Shown here piece by piece: positions 55,907 through 64,000 of a stretch of DNA of 64,000 bases; position 1 is the stretch's first letter, and every line of letters starts with the position of its first letter. The notes beneath the pieces are model-generated. The model saw only the letters and a list, made by a program, of their open reading frames with translations, had not been told where the DNA came from and did not search any database. A program made the position numbers and the translations under genes. This DNA comes from Bisporella sp. PMI_857 (lineage: Eukaryota > Ascomycota > Leotiomycetes > Helotiales > Helotiaceae), in NCBI GenBank assembly GCA_021307315.1, contig JAJSPD010000004.1, positions 930,001 through 994,000 of the forward strand. Direction: 5' to 3'.

Positions 55907-58055
55907 TTATCCCCTCCTTAAGAGCCTACGGCGTGATCTTATCTTTTTCCATCCATGCTTCGCAACAACCCTCTGAAATTCTGCGCTTAGGTTATCTCCT
56001 AGGGCCTCATCATCAGACCTTGTCCATTCAACTGAGCCATCGTCTAAAATGTTAGGATCTCCGGCGGCCTCATCGATTTGACCGGCTGCAACTGGCTCTG
56101 CGTATTTTGGACTTTCTGATTTGGTAGATGATATTCGTGACGAGGAGTATGACGTGGCCGAAAGAGGTTCGTCGTCGTTCTCTTCACCTAGAATCGGCGA
56201 TGCAACTATACGGCGTGCTGAGTGCGGTGTCGGCCATGCTAAACCAGAAATGATTTCTTCTGGTGTTGAGGGAACCTCCACCGTCTTACTTTTGCGTTTT
56301 TCAATGCGCTGGCGTTTATTGCCGATTGAGCCGTCTGGTGATTGTGGTCGACCTTTCTGAATGGGCACGCTCCCTTTACCAGAAGGGGTAGAGGCAAGCG
56401 CTCTAGATTGGGGCAAACTTCTTGGTATATCTAAGTCTCCATACTCATCGTCCTCATCCATTTCTTCTGCCTCTTCAGCTCCAGTTTCCGGAGAACCACA
56501 CAGCTGGGCATCTATCTCCGCCTGCTCGTGTAGCGATAATTCATAATACTCCTTTCGAAGCGCTTCGACATGTGATAAAATAATCTCATAACATCTATTG
56601 AGCTGCTTGGGAGCGTCAGAATGACGGAAATCTTCCAGGTTAAGACGCCTAGCCACCTTTGGCCACAAACGTTGAACATTAACCTTTTCAACTCCACCAA
56701 ATCCAGTGACGACTTCCCAGATTCGATATAGTGGCACTTTACGACCACAAATAATAGGATTGAAGTCAACTCGCACCTCGATTTCTTCACTCAGCTCAGT
56801 CACAAAAGTGTTGAATTGCTTCTCGTCGCGTCTCAAGACATCTCCTCTTATCCTAGCTGCATACTGGGAATCTATGGCTTCTGTATTTGAATTCTTCTCC
56901 CCACTAGTGGTGGCAGATTTCGTCTGAATGGGGCTGGGTACGATCCGGGGCGATTGATGTGATTGGGGTTCTAAAGCGGTAGTGGGTTGTGGCCTCAGAT
57001 TATTATTCTCTTTCCCCTTCTTCTCCACAGTAGGGCGAATGTGTTTGATAAAATGATTCCGCCATTCTTGTGGTGTGTGATTATCATGCTATAAATGATT
57101 AGTGAAATTCTCTGCCAATTGTATTTATGTGAGCCGACCTACCACAACCGCCCATGCCGCCCATGCATCGAATTCCATATCCTCTTGAATATCCATGATC
57201 TCTTCATAATTGTCACGCAGCAACTGATCCTCTCTTTTCGTAAACACTTTACCTCCGGCAGACTTTGCAATCCATGGATTAAGTATTGTGCTACCTCGTT
57301 CTCCTTTGACTTCTTCAGCAGGCTTTGATAAAGTCTTAACCAGTTGTTGTGCCTTGGAGACTCGAGACTCGAGACCAGATGATATTGCATCACGAGCTGT
57401 CCTATTCACTGGAACTGAACTCTCTAATGAAGAGGCTGTCTCTATGACTTCAGGTCTAGGTCGCTTTGAAACATATTTCACCCAACGGTCCCGCCACGAT
57501 TGGGCTGTATGTCGATTATTCTTCGAAGCAATGGTTAGCTCAGTTTAGCATTGAAACTCAAGCCCATACCTTGCGTTCCAGTTCTTCGTAAATCTGATTT
57601 CCTTTTATCGCTCCTCCAGCACGTTCAGCGCTTACCACCCAGTCCGTCAGAAAATTATCATCTTCAGCAGTAAATGGCGTCCTGCCTTTCCTTGTAGGCT
57701 GTCCAGATGCGACTGAGCGGGGAGCTTGTGTTGCAGAACCCGCTCGATGATCTTCTATATCTTCCAGAATTCCATTTCGCACTGACTTGTCTATGAATGT
57801 CCATGAAATAGATCCAGTTGGAGGATCCTTTCGCGCATGGTCTGCGACCAAGATATCTGCTTTTGTTTCGAGATTCACGAGTTCTCCCCCATTTGCCTAA
57901 TGTTATGTTAACCGAATGCAATGTAATGTGCGCTTTAAAAATACCTCGATTAAATCCTTCCAAGTGTTGCGAGTGGGTATCCGTTGATACAAGAAGAACT
58001 TTAGGCCAGCAAAGAGATCGCCTCCGCCTCCAACCCCTTCATAAACAGTTGTCAT
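55907..58055 (-). CDS. RAP1: Telomere protein Rap1 (BRCT-Myb-Myb-ARID-like)
   Basis: Telomere/shelterin protein acting in the nucleus. Four exons, 58055-57945, 57896-57570, 57520-57143 and 57088-55907, with introns of 48, 49 and 54 nt, give 665 residues. BRCT at about 1-85 (GGDLFAGLKFFLYQR, GGELVNLETKADILVADHARKD, SWTFIDKSVRNG). First Myb at about 107-165 (TPFTAEDDNFLTDWV, IKGNQIYEELERKNNRHT, SWRDRWVKYV). A second Myb-like region at 228-292 (VFTKREDQLLRDNY, DNHTPQEWRNHF). Residues 364-449 resemble an ARID domain (RKVPLYRIWEVVTGFGGVEK, WPKVARRLNL). The C-terminus has VEWTRSDDEAL and VAKHGWKKIRSRRR, like the end of fungal Rap1 C-terminal domains, but the preceding helices are not evident. The start at 58055 could be preceded by another exon: the frame stays open upstream without ATG. 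Confidence 0.88.
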
Positions 58056-58429
58056 TGGGCCCTCAGCAGCAGCCTGCCAGTCTACCTTAGCGTAGCGATT
58101 TAAGAGCACGCGCTTTGGCTGGGTCTCATAGGGGTGGTATTTTGCATATCTTATTGTGAATTTGCTTATTCCTTGTTGTGGATACTAATGCCTGGGCTTG
58201 ATCTGGACAGTGGACAACGTTCATGTGTCGCGTCGTGGGGAAGTAAGGCTAGCGCGTTATTATCGCCGAGTCACGTGTCGACATCACAGCCTTAGAGAAT
58301 ATACTGTACACGCAAGTACAATAGTCTAGCTGTTTATCCTGAGCCAGAAAATTAAATCTAATTGGAGTTCATCGTAGGGTTAGAACTGCAATCATGAGCT
58401 AAGCTGATAAAGAGACTGCTGAGAGCAAT
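58056..58429. other. Divergent promoter of RAP1 and SWF1
   Basis: A 374-bp shared upstream region containing CACGTG at 58272-58277. The RAP1 frame stays open on the minus strand up to about 58186 without ATG, so part could be a 5' exon. Confidence 0.5.
58272..58277. promoter_or_regulatory. CACGTG core between RAP1 and SWF1
   Basis: CACGTG within GTCACGTGTC, about 217 bp from the RAP1 start and 153 bp from the SWF1 start. The same core is seen near other genes of this window; function inferred. Confidence 0.3.
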
Positions 58430-59962
58430 ATGGGATTATTCCGCAACATTGCGATTGTTGTGTTGACAATCTCATTTTTGACCTTTGTCGCATTCTTCGG
58501 GCGACTGCCAGCTTTGAGGTCAGCAAAGTAATCCTACCTTTTTATAATGATGAAGCTGATGAGTAAAAAGGAATACACCTATTGGGTTCCTCCACAGAGT
58601 CATATGGCTTCATACTCCGCATGGCTTTCGAATTGTCGATCAGAGGCTCACCAATGGGCGTTTGAGCTCCTCAGTATCGAGGCTAGCACACACTCTATGG
58701 AATGACAGGCATCCAATTGTCATGGTAATACTATTTTCGGTCTTGTTCCATTGCACCTAGCTCCACGATTGCGCTGTAAGATTTCGGGATGACTCTCACC
58801 AGCCTCTAACAAGACGGCTTAGATATCTCAAATGAGCATCATACATTCTTTGGAATGAGCAGCATTGCGCCCTAGATGCTTTGGCTGATCAATAACGGTC
58901 ATTTCTGTAAATTCCTTTGTACTGCGATATTTCAATGCAAATATGTTATCATATGTTATCAAATCAAGTGCTAACAGAAACCAGATCTTTTTCATCCTCC
59001 TCTTATCAGTTTCTGAGGTTCTCATTGTACCTCAAGCATGGCCTCTACTTAACAGAACACGCAAAATCACGGCAACCATTCTTATAATTTTACCATATGC
59101 TTTCCTTTATGCAGCTGCTGCGAGCGATCCTGGATACATCACGCCAAAAAATCATTTCAATCAAATGTCCCTCTATCCATATGATTTCACAATATTTCAT
59201 CCAGGCCAGTCTTGCCGTACGTGTCGCTTTCTTAAACCTGCTAGGTCGAAACATTGCAGTATTTGCAAGCGATGCATAGCGAAAATGGACCATCACTGTA
59301 TCTTCATAAACAATTGTGTGGGATACAATAACCAACATTGGTTTCTACTATTGCTCTCCAGTACAGGCAGTGTCATAAGCTATGCAGTATATGTAGGAAC
59401 TAGCTTAATGTCAGCAATGATTTTCGAACATTTGCCATCTTGGACTCTATTCGGGAAGAACTTTACCTGGTCTGAGTACTTTCACATTCTGGGCTGGGCA
59501 TTGCAGGAAAAGACGCGTATGGGTGCCATCACTCTGCTTTGCTTGTTAACAGCCCCATTAGTTTGGGGCTTGTTGGGGTACCATATTTATCTGATCTGGG
59601 CCGGTACAACGACTAACGAGTCTATGAAATGGTCAGACTGGCAAGCTGAGATGTCGGACGGGTTCGTCTTTAAGCGATCCTTACCCGAAGGTCGACAAAA
59701 AGACGCACGGTCTGAGCCTGTTTCGATACGGTGGCCTGTGGAGAGTGAACAGGTCATGCTTAGAACTGACACTGGTATGCCACCACCTCCAGAGGAGACT
59801 ATTGGCACTGGAGAGTGGGTGCGCATATGGAAATTGGCGGACGTGGAGAATCTGTATGATTTAGGCTTCTGGGACAACTTGAAGGATGTCTTCTGGCCAA
59901 GGTATAGTCACAGCTCCCAACCACAGCCATATTTCCTGCTAACTGAAAGAAGTGAAACATGA
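58430..59962 (+). CDS. SWF1: Palmitoyltransferase Swf1 (DHHC)
   Basis: ER membrane S-acyltransferase; yeast Swf1 palmitoylates SNAREs and other single-pass proteins near their membrane segments. Three exons, 58430-58518, 58598-58724 and 58985-59962. Introns are 79 and 260 nt, the longer one ending with branch-like TGCTAAC and CCAG. Product 397 residues. ATG 58430 starts the first hydrophobic helix (IAIVVLTISFLTFVAFF). Splicing restores the family segment RHPIVMIFFILLLSVSE. The cysteine-rich domain is complete: CRTCRFLKPARSKHCSICKRCIAKMDHHC with DHHC at 174-177 and CVGYNNQHWF after it. DPG at 120-122 matches the pre-CRD DPG motif. Two more helices follow and a soluble C-terminal tail ends at SET. 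It appears functional. Confidence 0.93.
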
Positions 59963-60470
59963 GATCAGCATACAACTGGTATGTACATACGCACGGCTGC
60001 CGTGTTCGCAGAATTACATCTATATTCGGCTTTCATCCAACGAAAGTAATTGACACGTCCTTGTCCTTCAAGTTTGAATAGATACAGATTGATGTCCGAC
60101 ATGACAGCTCGTCCATATTTGTCCCTTATCATGTCTAGAAGTGGCATTCCGATGTGTAGAGAACAAATTTTTAACTACTGGGAGATACTAAGGAGGCAAG
60201 GCGGCATGTATGCTAGCTCAGAGATTTATACCAAGGTTTAACTACCCATTTACTGTTCTCATTTATCAGATATGTCTCGTGATTTTCCTGAAGTCTTATT
60301 CTCAGTGCCTTTAAACCAAACTCACTTCTAACTTCTAACACTGCGTAATGCAAGAAGTTCGAATTACACCGAGCCGGCCATCTCCAGAGAACCCGATATC
60401 CGTATACCATGTTGCCATCTCTTTCTTTGTTACCTATAAATTCCTCCAGTATATTTCCCAGGTTTCTTGT
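59963..60470. other. Convergent 3' region, nothing recognised
   Basis: Between the 3' end of SWF1 and the 3' end of the minus-strand A/B barrel gene. No coding frame with motifs. Confidence 0.5.
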
Positions 60471-60856
60471 CTACAAGGCAGTACTGACAGCAACCTCAAA
60501 ATACGTCGTCATCACTCCCTCGAAAATGCTCTCCTTCTTCGCTTGCGCCTTAAATGCCTGGTGCGCCTCGCACTCGTTATCGTAATACTTCATGTCCTCC
60601 AAACTTGCAAACTCGCTCTTCGACACGAAAGTATATCCCTGTGACCGTGCGTCTTCGAAAGCAGGTCCTGCCTCGAGGGAGAGGATGTAAGGCTTGCCGT
60701 TCTGGGCTTTCGTTAAGAGATGTCTGGAAGGAGGGGAGAAGGGATGAAAACCTTGTTGGCCGATTTGGAGAGGGTTTTGTAGAGCTCAATGATTTTGGAC
60801 TGGTTCTCTTTCGAGGGGATCTTGAATTGCGTTACGCGGATGACTTTGCTGGCCAT
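60471..60856 (-). CDS. Stress-responsive A/B barrel (Dabb) domain protein
   Basis: Small dimeric alpha/beta-barrel protein; relatives are stress-induced or act as small-molecule enzymes, and this one's role is unknown. Two exons, 60856-60752 and 60701-60471, joined across a 49-nt intron with branch-like CTTAAC, give 111 residues. This gene is easy to miss because neither exon is long. ATG 60856 gives MASKVIRVTQFKIP. The second exon holds the fungal Dabb signature: KPYILSLEAGPAFEDARSQG, YTFVSKSEFASLEDMKYYD, and the ending EGVMTTYFEVAV. Length is typical of the family. It converges with SWF1. Confidence 0.88.
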
Positions 60857-61976
60857 TGTTGCTTATGGAGATGATTCTAAGGTGGGGTGAGGATGTATTT
60901 GCTGAAGGAAAGGAGAGATTGAGAGATCGATTTGCCGCAAATCTGGCAGATGAAAGTTGCCGTTCTATATAAGATCTAGTCAGAGGAAAAGCCGCCGTGG
61001 GGTTCAAGGTATGATGCTAGCGCAAATATGGAGTTCCGCGGTTCCTGAATGCGCCGGGCTTTCAAGTGGGGAACTGCGACGGCAAGAAGGCCGGGAAATT
61101 CTTCTAGCATACAAGCACATCCAGTGCACATATAAGATCATTCAACCATGGAACAATTATCGCGAAGCAAATACCTTTGAACAGTGATTTCATCATGGGA
61201 ATTGAGTGCCTCTCATTCGAGGAAATTCCGGTTGCGAATTCAGGAATATCCGGCAACAAGATAGTCCGTCTCCTGGAGACTGACATGTGACGAACTTCCG
61301 CCTTTACTCATCGCTCAATTAGTAATATTCCGATCGGAATTTCCTTAAATCCAATAGATAGTAGATTTTAGTACATTTTGAGTAGGTCATCGGGAACCGG
61401 TGGAGGGGCTCGGGTAGCGTGTAGCCGGAGCCCGCACTATCCGCCAGTACCGATCCCTGGTAAGCGCATCTTCCCGTCTTGGCACCGGACCATCGGGAGC
61501 CTATCCAGTATTGGGATGTTCTAGAATAGCATGTTGAAAATGGATTCCTACGCATCCTAAATCACCCGGGTTATGTGATGGATAGTTATCTGAATAAATA
61601 TGCAAATGGGTGGACGTTCTTTTCCAAATAAGGTTCACTTGAAGAAGACTAGATAGTCATTACTTGCTTGATATAGATATTCCTTGAACCTTTCACAGTT
61701 GAAAAATAGAGATCTATGTAAAGTGCTTATTTCCTTTGTGAAAATTTTGTATTCCCGCAATGGAGATCTACAGCAAACATTTGCTTCTATCCCTAAACGT
61801 CGGTTCTATGCTGCCCAGTTCCAAGGATGGATGCCAGTTGCCTAAGCAAAGAAACCTATAATGCTTTTTGGCCGCACTCACAAACGCCTCAACGCCATGA
61901 ACATCAAACAGCACGGCAGATAATGAAGAAACAACCCATCCTCCACTGAAAGAAATTCTATACTGGCTCGAATCAT
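60857..61976. other. Intergenic, nothing recognised
   Basis: About 1.1 kb upstream of the A/B barrel gene and downstream of the BTB gene. Only short frames without motifs are seen. Confidence 0.5.
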
Positions 61977-62741
61977 TTACTCCATCTCCTCCTTGACCAG
62001 ATACTCCTCGGTATGGTATGGCAAGGCACGCTCGCCGGCAAAGTTAGTGAGACAGATTGACTTCATCGCTATTGCAAGATCGAAGTGCATCATTGTCGGC
62101 AGGTCTTTCCAGATGGCCGTAAAACCATCACGGTTTTCATCATCAATGAGACAGTCGACCGCGAGCTTCTGTAGCTCAATGCAATGGTTTTCGTATATGT
62201 AATGGCAAAACTCAACAAGTCCAGCCTTCTCGCTATCGCCTTTCTTGATCTTGACAACGCAGACACTAACGAGACCGCTACTAATGTAATTCTGTAGTTG
62301 GGGCATGAGAAAGCGTCGACCGAGGACCCAGACTTTTGCCCGCATTACCAATTTATCAGTTGTAGCCAAAAGGTGGCCGCCTCCATCAATCTTGTTGAAG
62401 TAAAGCCAGTGGACAACCATGCCAAAGATACTGGGCTCGACATCGTCAAGGTCCATGATCTGCGTCGTTCCTTCGAGGAAATTGCTTTGAAAAGCAGCAG
62501 CAAAGAAGGAGGATTGAGACATGACAATATTCTTGTGGACGGCAAAGGACTCTTGCTTGTCACCAGCGCCAACCTTAAACGTGACAATTGGTTGCGGGGT
62601 CCTTTCTAAGCTGTCAGCTGCTAGACTGCCGCAAATATCTCTACAGGTAGGCACATACGAGAGATCTGGCGGCCCAGTGAATTTTCTGATGCGCCCAGCG
62701 CTTGAACGGACAGGAGCAGCACGAGGCTCGGGTGAAGACAT
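61977..62741 (-). CDS. BTB/POZ domain protein
   Basis: Probable protein-interaction adaptor of the fungal single-BTB type, partner unknown. ATG 62741 (MSSPEPRAAP) gives 254 residues as one open frame; the frame is open back to 62822 without ATG. The BTB fold spans about 45-150: FKVGAGDKQESFAVHKNIVMSQS, FFAAAFQSNFLEGT, and FGMVVHWLYFNKI. A helical C-terminal half follows (KLVMRAKVWVLGRRFLMPQL, LVEFCHYIYENH), as usual in fungal BTB proteins. A 57-nt stretch (62658-62602) has intron-like ends (GTATGT...AAAG) and no stop. Removing it would join DLS to TPQPIVTF, so a spliced form of 235 residues is possible and may be the main one. The acidic tail (YLVKEEME) ends the protein. Confidence 0.85.
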   Translation of the reverse strand: MSSPEPRAAPVRSSAGRIRKFTGPPDLSYVPTCRDICGSLAADSLERTPQPIVTFKVGAGDKQESFAVHKNIVMSQSSFFAAAFQSNFLEGTTQIMDLDDVEPSIFGMVVHWLYFNKIDGGGHLLATTDKLVMRAKVWVLGRRFLMPQLQNYISSGLVSVCVVKIKKGDSEKAGLVEFCHYIYENHCIELQKLAVDCLIDDENRDGFTAIWKDLPTMMHFDLAIAMKSICLTNFAGERALPYHTEEYLVKEEME

Positions 62742-64000
62742 GATATAGCAGATATTGAACTGCTTGAAGTCGCAAATGTTGAATATATTAGAGGAAGATA
62801 GGAAAGAGCCTATGCGTTGCAAGTCAGATGTACTGTCGCAAAGGAGAGGCGTTGTAGAAAGAAGAAGCGCAGAGGCGGAATGGAGTGTTCAGAGATACGC
62901 GGACGGGAGACTCTTGAGGCTGCGGCTGTAAAGGAAGAGAGAAAAGAGGCAGGCTGAGGCGTTCTTTTGCAATATTCGAGCTCACTAGCGTGGTCCCTGA
63001 ATCTGACTCAAAGCTTTCATATTCACTGGCCAATACAGAATTCAAATGTGGACAGACAATTCAAAGGCAAGCAACTAGGGGGTACTGTAATCAACTATCT
63101 TCGGCCTTGAAATTCAACTCGTTAGACTCTATGTATGGTCCACTACCTCAATAATGAAGCACACTCACTTAGCACCTCTTTCAACAATATGAATCCTCAG
63201 GCTTCTTCCTTAACAGAATCTATATAGAATGAGATGCGCCAGAGACTTCAGTATATATAACTGCCATATCTACATGTTTCCTTTGTCAAATTCTGTTCGG
63301 CTTTTACTGTCTGAGCTAGATAAATGGATGAATCGAGAAAGATCCTAGTTGCTAGGTAAACATTGGCTAACTTACTGACCCGGAAATCCTGGTAATATCC
63401 TAGAACAATCTGACAGAAATGCTGAGTTATATTCTCGGAGACATCGTAAAACAGGCTAGTGAAGGTGTCACTAGGGACTTATGAACCTTGAGAAGAACGT
63501 AGATCTGCAGGTCGTACTAGAGAGAAACGGTAGCAGAAGAGTAAATAAATAGCACCGAATATTTCCATATGTTGAAGACAATGGAAACCCACAGAGTTGT
63601 CGCGTCTTGATGAAACGATATAAAACAAGAAATCATTAGACATTGAGAAGACTCACAAATTAACAAGTATTATAAAGGGGGTAGCAGAACAGCGAGAAGA
63701 AAAGTGTTGAACTCTTGGACACATTAGGAACGGTATAGATCCATAACACTTAACAAAGTAGTAATCTTCCATGGGAAGTTTAGGGGAAGGAAAAAAACGC
63801 TTGCGCTCATCCAAAGATACCATAAATCTACGATGTGTAATAATGAGCTATAGCAAAGAGCGAGAGGTAAAGTGGCAAGCATGTAATAAACAATATAAAC
63901 ATCTGTAAGTCTACAAGGCTAACAAGACACTAGTTTCTGTAGCAGGGCCCTGCAAAGCGGCAGTAATATTAAAGCAGGGAGAAAGAGTGTGGAGTTACAA
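62742..64000. other. Intergenic to window end, nothing recognised
   Basis: Upstream of the BTB gene. A 73-codon minus-strand frame at 62824-63045 has no motif and could be leader sequence. The last 900 bp are A-rich unique-looking DNA without a gene. Confidence 0.5.

Overview
The window looks like nuclear DNA of a filamentous ascomycete (Pezizomycotina). Protein-level resemblance suggests Leotiomycetes, but that is an impression and not a test. Reasons: short 47-113 nt GT-AG introns with CTAAC-like branch sites, typical Pezizomycotina proteins (CYP52/CYP539-like P450, type III PKS, cutinase, GH7, Cdc11/Nud1, Swf1, Rap1), large disordered single-exon genes, and AT-rich decayed transposon DNA. 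No rRNA, tRNA, CRISPR array or bacterial-style operon was seen. Most genes had to be assembled from exons in different frames, and the exon boundaries given were read by eye.

Layout. (a) 1-9.6 kb is accessory: an edge-truncated methyltransferase-like gene (minus) diverges from a microsomal P450. Next comes a repeat-rich block with a small CxxC zinc-binding-type ORF and an ~820 bp, 15-bp-unit minisatellite, then a broken ferric reductase and a small spliced membrane protein. (b) 9.6-19.1 kb: a type III polyketide synthase, a large ankyrin-RCC1-BTB protein (IBtk/Btb3-like), and a four-exon cutinase. (c) 19.3-22.1 kb is decayed: remains of an amino-acid permease on the minus strand beside a TA-flanked inverted-repeat element whose core is almost pure A+T. 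(d) 23.0-28.1 kb: a GH7 cellulase with a probable GC-AG intron and an SDR oxidoreductase, separated by 2.5 kb without a recognisable gene. (e) 28.4-48.7 kb is a housekeeping block: BUD22, EME1, the IP6 kinase KCS1, a large disordered protein, and the septation/mitotic-exit scaffold CDC11/NUD1. (f) 49.4-53.2 kb: a secreted Kre9-like GPI protein and a secreted GH43. (g) 53.4-62.7 kb: a flavoprotein-fold/F-box/ankyrin-like fusion, RAP1, the palmitoyltransferase SWF1, a stress-responsive A/B barrel protein and a BTB protein. The last ~1.3 kb shows nothing.

How genes may act together. Cutinase, GH7 and GH43 are secreted plant-polymer hydrolases but are not contiguous. EME1 (Mus81 partner) and RAP1 are genome-maintenance genes, and CDC11 and KCS1 are signalling genes. 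I see no clear biosynthetic cluster: the P450 and type III PKS are ~7 kb apart with repeats and a pseudogene between them. The items most worth a second look are the pseudoenzyme-like HFCD/F-box/ankyrin fusion, the zinc-ORF/minisatellite block with its Helitron-like 3' end, the AT-only inverted-repeat element, and the ARID-like region inside RAP1.
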